From positions 1-64,000 of the forward strand of contig BBYL01000026.1 in assembly GCA_001570385.1 (NCBI GenBank): 64,000 nt of DNA, read 5' to 3'. Under the pieces are notes generated by a model. That model searched no databases, had not been told where the DNA came from, and saw only the letters and a list, made by a program, of their open reading frames with translations. This DNA is from Microtetraspora glauca (GTDB lineage: Bacteria; Actinomycetota; Actinomycetes; Streptosporangiales; Streptosporangiaceae). The position numbers were made by a program, and so were the translations under genes. Of this stretch, positions 52,791 through 62,413 are shown piece by piece (within the stretch, counting starts at the first letter, position 1; every line of letters begins with the position of its first letter).

Positions 52791-53441
52791 CGGCGTGAGT
52801 CCCAGGGCGGACATCCGCTTCCCGTGCGCCTCCGTCAGGCGGGCGAAGAGCCGCCCGATCTCGGCCAGGTCCTCGCTTCCCGGCTCCACCAGCAGGACCG
52901 CCAGGTCGGGGCGGGCCGCCGCGAGCCGCTGCCCCTGGCTGAGCGCCTCGCCGACCATCCGGCGGGCCCACAACGCCAACCGGCCGCTCAGCCGCGGATC
53001 CTGCTCGATGGCCGCACGCACCCGATCCACGGTGAACGCGGACCGCACCTCGTCGGCCAGTACCTCCTCCACCAGCTCGGTGACGGAGGGGTCGGCGTGC
53101 CGGGCGGCCTCGCGGTAGAAGTCACCGGCGATCCCCGTGCCGACGTACGCCTTGACCAGGGCCTCGTACCAGTCGCTCGGCTTCGTCTGCTCGTGCCAGG
53201 CGTCGATGGCGTCGACGAACGGCGCCATGGCCTCCTCCGAGTCGACGCCGAGCGAGGCGAGCCGGTCGCGCAGCAGCCGGAAGTGCCCGTACTCGGCCGC
53301 GGCCACGTCACCGAGTGCGGCACGGTCGGTCAACGAAGGCGCGAGCAGCGCCGCGTCCTCGGCCAGCCGGAGGAACGCGGTGAGCTCCGCGTACGCGAGC
53401 ACGCCGAGCAGGTCCACGACACCTGGAGGGGTTTCGTTCAT
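52782..53441 (-). CDS. Ferritin-like-fold protein
   Basis: 219 aa from the ATG at 53441. All-helical with two E..x..H pairs typical of a four-helix carboxylate-bridged diiron fold: LAYAELTAFLRLAEDA, AAEYGHFRLLRDRL and LADEVRSAFTVDRV. It matches the actinobacterial Rv3210c type of ferritin-like or tRNA-hydroxylase-like proteins; not all metal ligands are certain by eye. Convergent with DUF3107 and divergent from the DEAD-box helicase, as in mycobacteria. Confidence 0.8.
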   Translation of the reverse strand: MNETPPGVVDLLGVLAYAELTAFLRLAEDAALLAPSLTDRAALGDVAAAEYGHFRLLRDRLASLGVDSEEAMAPFVDAIDAWHEQTKPSDWYEALVKAYVGTGIAGDFYREAARHADPSVTELVEEVLADEVRSAFTVDRVRAAIEQDPRLSGRLALWARRMVGEALSQGQRLAAARPDLAVLLVEPGSEDLAEIGRLFARLTEAHGKRMSALGLTPGP

Positions 53442-53685
53442 GGGTGCAGCGTACGCGGGTCGTACGCGGGCCGGTTTCGCCCCACCCGACGCGCGCCCGG
53501 AGGAAACGATCACGCGAAAACACTTGACCGAACATCGGGAACACGGAGAAAACGGTTCCATGTTGTGGTATCGAGTAGACTGGTTCGCGAAAGTGCGACC
53601 GCACTGTATTGATCTGGGCCGTCCGGCTCCAGACCCCCAGTAACTGGATGCCGCGGTCGCTGATGACGCCGAGGGCGCCACATCC

Positions 53686-55593
53686 GTGAGAACACGGCCT
53701 GGGAGAGTTCCGGCCGATCTGGTTCCGGTGGGCCGCCTTCGCCAACGACTGAGGCAGGTCACACTGACGACGTTCCGAGCCCTGGGAGTCATCCCAGAGA
53801 TCGCCGATGCGCTCGAGACCGAGGGCATCACTTCACCGTTCCCGATCCAAGAAATGGCGCTCCCGCTGGCACTCGCCGGGCAGGACGTCATCGGCCAGGC
53901 ACGCACCGGCACCGGCAAGACCTACGCGTTCGGCGTCGCGATGCTGCAGCTCGTGGGCAAGCCGCGGAAGAACCGCAAGAAGCCGCGCGGCCTGGTCCTG
54001 GTCCCCACCCGAGAGCTCGCCCTGCAGGTCACGGAAGACCTCGTCCTCGCCGCGGGCAAGCTCGGCTCCCGAATCCTCACCGTGTACGGCGGCCGCGCCT
54101 ACGAGCCGCAGATCGAGGCCCTCAAGAGCGGCGTCGACGTCATCGTGGGCACCCCCGGCCGGCTCCTCGACCTGGTCAAGCAGAAGCACCTCGACCTCGG
54201 CCAGATCACCATGCTCGTCATGGACGAGGCCGACCGCATGCTCGACCTGGGCTTCCTTCCCGACATCGAGCGCATCATCAAGCTGGTCCCGGAGAAGCGG
54301 CAGACCATGCTGTTCTCCGCCACGATGCCGGGCGAGATCGTCGCACTGTCGCGGCGCTATCTGAACCGCCCGATCCACGTCCGCGCGGAGAACAACGACG
54401 CCGAGGCCGAGGCGACCCCGCAGACCACGCAGTTCGTGTACCGCACGCACCGCATGGACAAGATCGAGATCGTGGCCCGGCTGCTGCAGAGCACCACGAG
54501 CGGCCTGACCATGATCTTCTGCGAGACCAAGCGCGCCTGCGACATGGTGGCGGAGCAGCTCGACGACAAGGGCTTCGCCGTCGCGGCCGTGCACGGAGAC
54601 CTCGGTCAGGGCCAGCGCGAGCAGGCCCTGCGCGCGTTCCGCAACGGAAAGATCAACGTCCTCGTCGCCACCGACGTGGCGGCCCGCGGCATCGACATCG
54701 ACGACGTCACCCACGTGGTCAACTACGACTGTCCGCAGGACGAGAAGACCTACGTCCACCGCATCGGCCGGACCGGCCGCGCCGGGCGCACCGGCGTCGC
54801 CGTGACGTTCGTCGAGTGGACCGAGCTCACCCGCTGGAAGGTCATCAACAACGCGCTCAGCCTCGACTTCGCCGAGCCGGTCGAGACCTACTCCAGCTCG
54901 CCGCACGTCTACACGGACCTGGGCATCCCCGAGGGCACCAAGGGCGTGCTGCCGCACGCCAGGAGGTCCCGCGCCGGTCTGGCCGCCGAGGAGATCGAGG
55001 ATCTCGGCGAGACCGGGCGTACTCGCTCTCGCGGTCGCGGCGACCGGCCCGGACGGGAGGAGCGCCGTGAGCGCCCCGCCCGTACGCCGAGGGAGCGCCG
55101 CCGCACCCGCGGTGGCCGCAGCGCCGAGGCCGAGGCGGCGGTCGAGGCACGCGAGCCACAAGGGGCTCTCGAGGTCGAGCAGACCCGCGAGGTCGATCAG
55201 GTCCGCGAGGCCGAGCAGGTCCGCGAGGCCGAGCAGGTCCGCGAGGTCGACCAGGTCCGCAAGACCCGGAAGACCCGGAAGACGGCGGTCCCCGCCGCCG
55301 TCGAGGAGATCCGGCCCGTGCCCACGCCGCACGCCGAGCCCGAGCGCGACCTCGTGCCCGAGCGCGATCTCGTGCCTGAGCGCGATCTCGTGCCCGAGCC
55401 GCTGGCCGTACTCGAGCCCGAACCGCTGCCCCAGCCGAAGCCGCAGCCGGAGCGGATCATCCCGCCGAGCCCGTTCGTCGTGGTGTTCCGATCTCCCGAC
55501 CTCGCGACGGAGGACGACATTCCCGCGCCCTCCGCGGCGACGGAGCGCGCGGCCCAGCGTCGCCGCCCAGCGCGGTCACGGCGAGGCGGATAG
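53686..55593 (+). CDS. rhlE: DEAD-box RNA helicase (RhlE-type)
   Basis: 635 aa from the GTG at 53686; the conserved part begins near residue 27 (TTFRALGVIPEIADAL), so a later non-ATG start is possible. Motifs: Q motif PFPIQEMALP, ARTGTGKT, VMDEADRM, SATMPGE, VATDVAARGIDIDD and HRIGRTGRAG. The C-terminus is Arg-rich, then low-complexity with repeats (VREAEQ copies near 55194-55260; PERDLV copies near 55340-55400). It remodels RNA, probably in ribosome assembly or cold response. Confidence 0.92.
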   Translation: MRTRPGRVPADLVPVGRLRQRLRQVTLTTFRALGVIPEIADALETEGITSPFPIQEMALPLALAGQDVIGQARTGTGKTYAFGVAMLQLVGKPRKNRKKPRGLVLVPTRELALQVTEDLVLAAGKLGSRILTVYGGRAYEPQIEALKSGVDVIVGTPGRLLDLVKQKHLDLGQITMLVMDEADRMLDLGFLPDIERIIKLVPEKRQTMLFSATMPGEIVALSRRYLNRPIHVRAENNDAEAEATPQTTQFVYRTHRMDKIEIVARLLQSTTSGLTMIFCETKRACDMVAEQLDDKGFAVAAVHGDLGQGQREQALRAFRNGKINVLVATDVAARGIDIDDVTHVVNYDCPQDEKTYVHRIGRTGRAGRTGVAVTFVEWTELTRWKVINNALSLDFAEPVETYSSSPHVYTDLGIPEGTKGVLPHARRSRAGLAAEEIEDLGETGRTRSRGRGDRPGREERRERPARTPRERRRTRGGRSAEAEAAVEAREPQGALEVEQTREVDQVREAEQVREAEQVREVDQVRKTRKTRKTAVPAAVEEIRPVPTPHAEPERDLVPERDLVPERDLVPEPLAVLEPEPLPQPKPQPERIIPPSPFVVVFRSPDLATEDDIPAPSAATERAAQRRRPARSRRGG

Positions 55594-55706
55594 CCACGGG
55601 AGACAGACCGGTCCCCGGCCCGCCGGCCGGGGACGGGAGACCGCCATCCGGCAGTGGGTAAACCCTCTGTAGGAGGCATGGAGTTATGGGTCACAACCGG
55701 CAAAGT

Positions 55707-55730
55707 GCTGTTGGCGGTGTCGCCAACAGC
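55707..55730 (+). promoter_or_regulatory. Perfect inverted repeat before a hydrolase gene
   Basis: GCTGTTGGCG, loop GTGT, CGCCAACAGC, ending 23 nt before the hydrolase GTG. The position and 10-bp arms suit an operator, or a hairpin of the helicase 3' end. No T run follows, so it is not a standard terminator. Confidence 0.45.
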
Positions 55731-55753
55731 ATCGCTGGGTATCGTGGTGCCAC

Positions 55754-56632
55754 GTGAGTACGCCGCGATTCCTGACGCTGCCCCCGGGTGTCACCACCCA
55801 GCAGATCGAGACGCCGGCGGGCACGTTCGCGGTCCTCTCGGCGGAGCCCGTCAGCGGTGTCCCCGAACGCTGGCCCGCCCTCCTCGTCCCGGGATTCACC
55901 GGCAGCAAGGAGGACTTCATCTCGGTCCTCCAGACTCTCGCCCAGGCCGGCCGCAGGGTCGTCGCGGTCGACATCCGCGGCCAGTACGAGACACCCGGGC
56001 CCGACGATCCCTCGGCGTACACCTGCGCGGCCCTGGGCGCCGACATCGACCTGGTCGCCCACGCCGTCGGCGGGGGCGAGCCCGTGCACCTGCTCGGACA
56101 CTCCTTCGGCGGGCTGATCACCCGTGAGGCCGCCCTGGACGGCACCGCCAAGCTCGCGTCGTACACGCTGATGAGCTCGGGTCCCGCGGGGATCATCGGA
56201 CCCCGCGAGAAGACGGGCCGGATCATGCTCACCGAGCTGCCGGAGTACGGCGTCGAGTACCTCTGGGCCAACCGGCTGGAGCCGGAGGCGCTCAGGGCGG
56301 GGGTTCCCGACGAGATCGTGTCCTTCCTGCGCAAGCGGCTGCTCGCCCACTCCCCCGCCGGGCTGCTCGCCATGGCGAGGGAGGTGCTCGACGCCCCCGA
56401 CCGCGTGGACGAACTCGCCGAGAGCGGCCTCGCCATCCTCGTCCTGTACGGCGAGCACGACGACGGCTGGCCGCCCCTCCTGCAGGCCGAGATGGCCGAC
56501 CGGCTCGACGCCGAATGCGTGGTCGTGCCCGGCGCCGCCCACTCCCCGGCCGTCGAGGCTCCCGAGACGACGGCCGCGGCGCTCACCCGGTTCTGGAACG
56601 CCGCGGAGAGCGAGATCCTGCACCACTCCTGA
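55754..56632 (+). CDS. Alpha/beta hydrolase
   Basis: 292 aa from the GTG at 55754. No ribosome site; a TATCGT about 10 nt upstream suggests a leaderless message. Triad: oxyanion LVPGFTGSKEDF, nucleophile GHSFGGLIT, Asp in YGEHDDGW, His in PGAAHSPAVE. Cytoplasmic, substrate unknown. In many actinobacteria this hydrolase sits between rhlE and the MBL/nuclease pair. Confidence 0.85.
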   Translation: MSTPRFLTLPPGVTTQQIETPAGTFAVLSAEPVSGVPERWPALLVPGFTGSKEDFISVLQTLAQAGRRVVAVDIRGQYETPGPDDPSAYTCAALGADIDLVAHAVGGGEPVHLLGHSFGGLITREAALDGTAKLASYTLMSSGPAGIIGPREKTGRIMLTELPEYGVEYLWANRLEPEALRAGVPDEIVSFLRKRLLAHSPAGLLAMAREVLDAPDRVDELAESGLAILVLYGEHDDGWPPLLQAEMADRLDAECVVVPGAAHSPAVEAPETTAAALTRFWNAAESEILHHS

Positions 56633-56765
56633 CGGGCCCCGGGAGGGGCCCAGCAGGGCGTTCACCGGCCGGGGAGCACCCGACACGCCCCAGCAGGCCG
56701 TGCGCCCCAGGCCGTGCGCAGCAGGCCGTGACCTGCCAGGCACGACCTACCTTGTCAGGCGCCAC

Positions 56766-57638
56766 CTAGTGGAGGCCGTCCCAGGGATTGCGCTCCTGTC
56801 CTGCCTGCAGGCCCTGCGGGCAGTGCCGCCGGAAGTCACACCACGAGCAGATCGGGCCGGGACTGGGCGGGAACAGCGCGTCGACCTCCGGCGGCACCGG
56901 GTCCGTGCTCGCCGTACGGGATCCGGAGGCGCCGGACCACGCGCGGTATGCCTCGTCGGCCTCGGACGCCTCCAGCGCGATCTCCTCGGCCCGGCGCAGA
57001 TGCCGATCGAGCGACTCGTCGGTGTGCTCCCACTCGGCCACCGAACCCGTCGGCAGGTGGTGCAGCTCCACCTTGCGGCAGGTGCGGTGCATCACGCGCG
57101 ACGACGCGATCGCGTACAGGGCCAGGGCCAGCGAGGAGCGCGCGTCGTCGCTGTCGAGCGCCCGGCGACCGGTCTTGTAGTCGACCACGACGAGCTCGTC
57201 GCCGCGCCGGTCGAGCCGGTCGATCCGCCCGGAGACCGCGATGACGGCGGTCCGGGTGGCCACCGTGCGCTCGACGCCGACCGGCTCGTCCGCTGGATCC
57301 AGTGCCGCGACATATCCGGACACCATCTCGCGGGCGCGATCACGCCACGTCGTGGACTGCTCCTGGTCGCGGAACCCCTCGGTGATCCACCCGGTGGTGA
57401 GGAGGGTCGCCGCCGTCATCGGCGTGCGCCGCTCGTACGGCTGCCGCCACCATCCGGCCAGCGCGTTGTGGACCGAGGCCCCCACGCTGTTGTGCGCCCA
57501 GGGAGGCCCCTTCTGCGGCGCCGGCCGGTCCAGGTAGGTGAAGCGGTAGCGGCGGCGGCAGTCGAGCCACGAGTTCAGCCGTGAGGGCGTGCACGCGTAC
57601 AGCCGACGCGGCATGCCCTCGAATCCCAGCTGTTCCAT
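56766..57638 (-). CDS. RecB-type PD-(D/E)XK nuclease with Fe-S cysteines
   Basis: 290 aa from the ATG at 57638. Nuclease core: GRIDRLDRRGDELVVVDYKT (Asp and DYK) with SLALALYAIAS. Cysteines at both ends (SWLDCRRRYRF; CSWCDFRRHC) form the AddB/Cas4-type [4Fe-4S] site. It stands alone without a helicase, as Cas4-like single-domain exonucleases do, but no CRISPR is near. It is 8 nt after the MBL-fold gene and co-transcribed with it. Confidence 0.88.
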   Translation of the reverse strand: MEQLGFEGMPRRLYACTPSRLNSWLDCRRRYRFTYLDRPAPQKGPPWAHNSVGASVHNALAGWWRQPYERRTPMTAATLLTTGWITEGFRDQEQSTTWRDRAREMVSGYVAALDPADEPVGVERTVATRTAVIAVSGRIDRLDRRGDELVVVDYKTGRRALDSDDARSSLALALYAIASSRVMHRTCRKVELHHLPTGSVAEWEHTDESLDRHLRRAEEIALEASEADEAYRAWSGASGSRTASTDPVPPEVDALFPPSPGPICSWCDFRRHCPQGLQAGQERNPWDGLH

Positions 57639-57646
57639 GGGAGCGG

Positions 57647-58360
57647 CTACTCGTCGTCCAGCTTCAGCGTGATGCCGGAGGCGCCGGTGCCATCCACGAG
57701 GGGCGACTCCCGGTGCTGCTCGTCGCCTCCCGTGAGCGAGCCGGACAGCCAGCCGTCGAACTGGGGCTCCAGATCGCCGATCGTGGACTCCTCGCCGTGG
57801 GCGGGCAGCACGCGGGTGCCGTGCGGCAGCGTGAAGAGCCGCTCGCCGATGGCGGTGAGCTGGTCGGCCAGCGCGGGGTACTCCCCGCCGAGCCTGCCCG
57901 GACCGTCGGCCTGGAGGGACTTGCCGGTGAAGACCGCGCCGAGCGCCTCGCAGTAGAGCGAGACGCCGCCCTGGGTGATGCCGGGCGTGGTGAGCACCTC
58001 GAGCTCGACGTCGGCGACGGCGAACAGGCCCTCGTCCTCCATCTCGATGTCGGGCCAGGTCTCCTCCCAGGTCTGGCGCCACAGGCGCTTGTCCTTGGGA
58101 TGCAGGGCGATGACGGCCTCGTCCCTGGCGGCCACCTCGATCGCGGCGCCGACGTGGTCGGGCAGCCCGTGCGTGCAGATGACGGCGAGGACCTCGCGCT
58201 CGCCCACCTTTTCGAGGATCTTGTCGGCGTCCCGCGCCGGGTCGACGACGATGACCTCCTCATCGTCACCCACGATCCACGTGTTGTTCTCAACCTTGTG
58301 CTCGGCGTCGTCGATCTCGACCACGCCGGAGGTCACCACTCGTTCGATACGCGCTGTCAC
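57647..58360 (-). CDS. Metallo-beta-lactamase-fold protein with degraded metal site
   Basis: 237 aa from the GTG at 58360. The fold is clear (NNTWIVGDDEEVIVVDPARD start; LPAHGEESTIGD end). The metal motif HxHxDH reads THGLPDH (second His to Leu). The TPGHTPGS loop reads TPGITQGG (His to Ile), and the bridging Asp of SGDTL reads TGKSL (Asp to Lys). Three of the usual ligands are lost, so a normal binuclear zinc hydrolase is unlikely. Its role may be structural or regulatory for the coupled nuclease. Confidence 0.85.
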   Translation of the reverse strand: MTARIERVVTSGVVEIDDAEHKVENNTWIVGDDEEVIVVDPARDADKILEKVGEREVLAVICTHGLPDHVGAAIEVAARDEAVIALHPKDKRLWRQTWEETWPDIEMEDEGLFAVADVELEVLTTPGITQGGVSLYCEALGAVFTGKSLQADGPGRLGGEYPALADQLTAIGERLFTLPHGTRVLPAHGEESTIGDLEPQFDGWLSGSLTGGDEQHRESPLVDGTGASGITLKLDDE

Positions 58361-58379
58361 GTCTCAGAACCCTACTAGC

Positions 58380-59033
58380 TCATGCCTCTCGTGGCTCGTC
58401 GTCGAGGCGAGGGGAGAAGGCACCGTACGGGAGGTCGAGTTCCTGGTCGTTGTCACGCAGGTCGCGCAGGGAGAGCTGGGCGAGCGGGATGAAACAGCCT
58501 ACTTCGGCCGGCCAGGCGATCATCCACAACCAGTTGCCGAGGGCTTCCCCCACGTACACGGCGCGGTCGGGCGGTACCCCCTTGAGGAGGCACCACAGCG
58601 CGCCGGGATGCCCGCGTACCTCGATCTTCGCGTGTGGCGGGCCGGCGTCGAACTCACCTCCCGGGTCGGGCCCGTCAAGCCCGGCATAGGCCGCGCCGAG
58701 GCCCACACCGGGCTCCTCGGCGACGATCAGCAGGTCGGCGGGGCCGTGCGTGACCGAAGGGCCGGAGAGGGCGACCACGCTGGCCCGGCCGCCGGTGCGG
58801 TCGTCTCCCACCTCGGCGAACCCGGTGACGAGCCAGCCCGTGGGCAGCGGCCACGGCAACCACACGGGGACCAGTGACGCCTGCCTGAGCGCGTCGAGCG
58901 CGGCCCGTGAGGGCCGATGGGGCGGCTGGAGCGGGAGCACGTCGCCGTGCAAGTCGCAGCGCCAGGAGCTGTTCCAGACGCTCGGCTCATGCAGCGGCCC
59001 GAAGCACCGCGGACAGGAAGGCGCGGCTCTCAC
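58380..59033 (-). CDS. DUF6758-like hypothetical protein
   Basis: 217 aa from the GTG at 59033. It starts with a zinc-ribbon-like SCPRCFGPL and a later C ([20 protein letters not shown]). The centre is hydrophobic and Trp-rich ([42 protein letters not shown]). Matches an actinobacterial family of unknown function that I associate with DUF6758. It precedes the MBL gene by 19 nt, so it is probably the first gene of that unit. Confidence 0.7.
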   Translation of the reverse strand: MRAAPSCPRCFGPLHEPSVWNSSWRCDLHGDVLPLQPPHRPSRAALDALRQASLVPVWLPWPLPTGWLVTGFAEVGDDRTGGRASVVALSGPSVTHGPADLLIVAEEPGVGLGAAYAGLDGPDPGGEFDAGPPHAKIEVRGHPGALWCLLKGVPPDRAVYVGEALGNWLWMIAWPAEVGCFIPLAQLSLRDLRDNDQELDLPYGAFSPRLDDEPREA

Positions 59034-59105
59034 AACTACCCACGGTGCTTCCGTGAACCACTGGCGTCAAGGACCTCTGGGTTATCCGGTCGTAATGTTC
59101 TGTAT

Positions 59106-59507
59106 GTGGTGAGATGCGTGGGAGCGATCGTCCTGGACCCGGCCGGACGGATACTGCTGGTCCGCAGGGGCCATCCGCCCGGTGAGGGCCTGTGGTCCCT
59201 CCCCGGCGGCAGGGTCGAACCCGGCGAGACCGACGCCGAGGCGCTGCGGCGCGAGCTGCGCGAGGAGACCGGCCTCGACGGCACGGTGGGCTCCCTGGCC
59301 GGAACCGTACGGCGTCCCGGGCCGGCGGGTGTGACCTACGAGATCCACGACTATCTGGTGGCCGCCTCGGACGGCCGCATGTCGCCCGGCGACGACGCCG
59401 CCGACGCCCGGTGGTGCGATCTCGCCGAGCTGGTACGGCTTCCGCTGACCGACGGCCTGATGGAGGCACTCGTCTCCTGGAAGGTCATCGGTCCTCCGAC
59501 GACGTGA
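59106..59507 (+). CDS. NUDIX hydrolase (MutT-like)
   Basis: 133 aa from the GTG at 59106 (or 59109). Nudix box [20 protein letters not shown] then ETGL is complete. Short MutT/ADP-ribose-pyrophosphatase size. TAATGT at 59093-59098 ends 7 nt before the start, fitting a leaderless mRNA. Convergent with the beta-propeller gene; the two coding regions overlap by about 23 nt at their 3' ends. Confidence 0.88.
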   Translation: MVRCVGAIVLDPAGRILLVRRGHPPGEGLWSLPGGRVEPGETDAEALRRELREETGLDGTVGSLAGTVRRPGPAGVTYEIHDYLVAASDGRMSPGDDAADARWCDLAELVRLPLTDGLMEALVSWKVIGPPTT

Positions 59508-62289
59508 ACGTGCTCCGCCAGATCGTCAGGTGGTCCTCCGTGTAGGTCGCCGACCGGCCGGTGGCGACGACCCGGTTCCCCGAGACCGCGACCGATCCGA
59601 GCCACTGCGCCCCGGCACCGCCGAGGCCGTCCCCGGTGAGCGTGTGGCGGGTCCAGTCCAGGCCGTCGCCGGAGATCCAGACCGTGCTGTCCCCCTCGCC
59701 GGCCGGGCCGTGCGCCCCCACCGCGACCACTCCTTGGTCCGCCGCCACCAGGTCGAGCACGGCGGCCGCCCCCTCCACCGGCAGCCACGCGTACTCCCAG
59801 TGGGACCCGTTGTCCGACGAGACCGCGGCGAAGGGACGGCCGCCGTCGGCGACGCCGACCGCGATCACCTCGTTCCCCCGCGCCACGACGTGGCGCAGCC
59901 CCGCCGAGCGGGTGTCGTCGGGCAGCACCCGGCCTCTGGCCGTCCACTCGACCCCGTCCGAGGACACCCAGACGACGCCCGTCTCCCGGTCGGCGGTGCC
60001 GGAGCCTCCGACGGCCATGAACCCGGACGACGTGGCCGTGACGTCCGCGATGCGCACACCCGCGCCCCCGGTCGGCATGGCGCCCTGGGCCGCCCGCGTG
60101 AACCGCTTGAGATCGGGGCTGAACCACAGGGCGGGAAGCACTCCCGTCGCGCCGCGGTCCTCGCCCGCGACGACGTACCCCTTGGGCCCGGCCGCGACCG
60201 CGTTCGGCGCCAGGAGGAAGTGGCCCGCCGGCACGTCGAGGGCCGGGCCGGGCTTCCAGGTTCTGCCGTCGGCCGAGGTGACCAGGAGGGGCCGGGTGAC
60301 CGCCGGGTCGGAGGTGGTGGTGCCGACGGCCAGCCATCCCTTCCGCCCGTGGGCGACCGCGCTCAGCGCCTGGCGTCCCGAACCACCGAGCAGATCGGGG
60401 TAGGTGAGGCTCTTCCAGTTGGCGCCGTTGTTGCCGCTGGTCCAGATGCCGGCGTCGCCGCCGCCGGAGCCGACGGCGACGAACAGGCCGCCCGCCGCCG
60501 CGAGGTTGGTCGTCTCCCTGGCCAGCCGCGTCAGCCCCGCGATCTCCCCGGGGGGTACGGCCTTCGCCTGCTTGCCCTTTCTCGCCGTCATGAGCACGGG
60601 CAGGTTCTCCACGTCTCCGGGCCCGCGCTTGTCCCCGCCCGCGACGAGCACGCCCTCGTCGGTGATGGTGAGCCCGCGCAGCGTCCCGGGGATCTCGCCG
60701 AGGTCGGCGCTCTTGGTCCACTTGCGCCCGTCGGCGCTGGTGTAGAGGGCGTACCGCTCCCAGGCCGACTCCGTCACCGCCGCGATCCCCGCCGCGGACG
60801 AGGCCAGGCCCCGCACGCCCGCGCCTTCGGGGCCGAGCTTCCCGATGGTGCCGCACTGCTCCCATTTGGCGCCGTCGCCCGAGCAGAAGACCCGTACCTC
60901 GCCCGCAGCCGACCGCTGTCGCGTCGGGACCAGCACGAAGCCCTTGCCCGTGGCCGCCAGGGCTCCCGGCTCCGGCCGTACGTCCGCGAGGGCGACGGCC
61001 GTACGGAGCCAGGACCTGCCTCCGTCGGCCGAGCGGAGCACCACCGAGGCGGAGTCGCCCTCGCCGGGGTCGGCCAAGGCGACGACCTGGTCGCCGCGCG
61101 CGGCGACGGCGCGCATGCCGCGCACCTTGTCGGGAGTGCCGATCTGGCCGGTGTCCACGCGGGTCCATCCCCGCCCGTCGGGCGACACCCAGGCCACCGG
61201 GCCGGCCGTACCGTCCCGGAGGGTCGCGGTGCCCACGGCCACGAAGCCGGTGGCGGTCCTGGCCAGGTCGGTGATCCGATCCTGGCTCCAGAACGCGGTC
61301 AACCGGCCGGGATCCACCGCGGTCCAGGTCTTGCCGTCGGAGGAGACCCACATGCCGCGCGCCGCCGGTCCCGCGGACCCGGGCGCGTCCGTACCCGCGG
61401 CGAGCCAGTGTCCGCCGCCGCCCACGACCCGGCCCACCGCTCCGCCGACGATGTCGTAACCGGCCGGGCCGACGACCCGCCCCAGCTCCCACTTCCCGCC
61501 GCCGTCCGTGGAGACGAGGAAGAGTGGTCGCGGCACCGGGCCGCTGATGTCGCTGCCCACGGCCACGACCGTGGAGTCCGCCGACGTGACCGCGTTGAGC
61601 ACCTGGCTGGAGCCGTTGCCGGGCAGGCCGGGGGCCGGGAACGCCGTGTCCCCTGACTGGCCGTCGCCCGACGCGAGAAGCAGGCCGCCCGCCGACGGTC
61701 CCGACACCCATCGGGCGACACCGAACGCGGCCGCGAGCAGCAGGGCGAACGCCAGGACCGGTGCGACGTACCTGCGGACGCGGAACGGGCGCTTGGGCTC
61801 GCTCCGCCGCCGGTGGTGATGGTGCCGGCCGCCGCCGGCGCGGGGTGGGCCGGTGGCCACGAGCACGTCAGGACGGGCCGGGCGCCCTCCGGGCGGGGCG
61901 CCGATCCTCCGCACCGGCTCGGGCTGCGCCGGTTGCTCCGGGTGTGGCTGTTGCTCCTGTCCGGTGTGTCCGGTGTGTCCGGTGTGTCCGGTCTCCCGCT
62001 CCCGTATGGGCTCGGCCGGTTCCTGGGGGGTGGCACGGCCGGAGGCGACGAGCTTGTCCGGCCGGTCGACCAGGCGCCGGGGCCTGGCGGGCGTGTCGGG
62101 AGTGTCGGGCTCGTCGGAGTACGGACGCCGCCCGGTGCGGCGCGGCGGGGGCGTCTCATCGGGTACGGGGGCACCGAACGGAGGCAGCGCCCATGGCGAG
62201 GAGCCCTGTGGAGGGCCCTCAGGGATGGGCGGGATCGCCGGTGGCGTCGCCGGGTGTTCCTCATCGCGTGAAGGGGGGTCCGAATTCAC
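59485..62289 (-). CDS. Large membrane-anchored beta-propeller (BNR/WD40-like) protein
   Basis: 934 aa from the GTG at 62289 (GGAGG region upstream). N-terminal about 170 aa cytoplasmic, Pro/Gly-rich with [13 protein letters not shown] and [12 protein letters not shown] stretches. One membrane segment (about 180-200, [19 protein letters not shown]). Then many repeats of the form AVG..........W.S.DG..W, e.g. [20 protein letters not shown] and [14 protein letters not shown], building one or two propellers outside the cell. No catalytic sialidase residues noted. A binding or scaffold role is inferred. Rv3212 occupies this neighbourhood in mycobacteria, but homology is not claimed. Confidence 0.75.
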   Translation of the reverse strand: MNSDPPSRDEEHPATPPAIPPIPEGPPQGSSPWALPPFGAPVPDETPPPRRTGRRPYSDEPDTPDTPARPRRLVDRPDKLVASGRATPQEPAEPIRERETGHTGHTGHTGQEQQPHPEQPAQPEPVRRIGAPPGGRPARPDVLVATGPPRAGGGRHHHHRRRSEPKRPFRVRRYVAPVLAFALLLAAAFGVARWVSGPSAGGLLLASGDGQSGDTAFPAPGLPGNGSSQVLNAVTSADSTVVAVGSDISGPVPRPLFLVSTDGGGKWELGRVVGPAGYDIVGGAVGRVVGGGGHWLAAGTDAPGSAGPAARGMWVSSDGKTWTAVDPGRLTAFWSQDRITDLARTATGFVAVGTATLRDGTAGPVAWVSPDGRGWTRVDTGQIGTPDKVRGMRAVAARGDQVVALADPGEGDSASVVLRSADGGRSWLRTAVALADVRPEPGALAATGKGFVLVPTRQRSAAGEVRVFCSGDGAKWEQCGTIGKLGPEGAGVRGLASSAAGIAAVTESAWERYALYTSADGRKWTKSADLGEIPGTLRGLTITDEGVLVAGGDKRGPGDVENLPVLMTARKGKQAKAVPPGEIAGLTRLARETTNLAAAGGLFVAVGSGGGDAGIWTSGNNGANWKSLTYPDLLGGSGRQALSAVAHGRKGWLAVGTTTSDPAVTRPLLVTSADGRTWKPGPALDVPAGHFLLAPNAVAAGPKGYVVAGEDRGATGVLPALWFSPDLKRFTRAAQGAMPTGGAGVRIADVTATSSGFMAVGGSGTADRETGVVWVSSDGVEWTARGRVLPDDTRSAGLRHVVARGNEVIAVGVADGGRPFAAVSSDNGSHWEYAWLPVEGAAAVLDLVAADQGVVAVGAHGPAGEGDSTVWISGDGLDWTRHTLTGDGLGGAGAQWLGSVAVSGNRVVATGRSATYTEDHLTIWRSTFTSSEDR

Positions 62290-62413
62290 GCTCCGTGCCT
62301 CCACTAGAACGGCGAAGCGGACGCGAGCATGTTGATACCCGGTCTCCGGCTGGCGATCACCTCTAAAGACCAACACAGCGAACGCCGCGCTGACCATACC
62401 TCTCTAGTGAGAT

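Noticed and set aside
56766-57638. Cas4 of a CRISPR system
   Set aside because: The domain is Cas4/AddB-like, but no other cas gene or repeat array is in the window.
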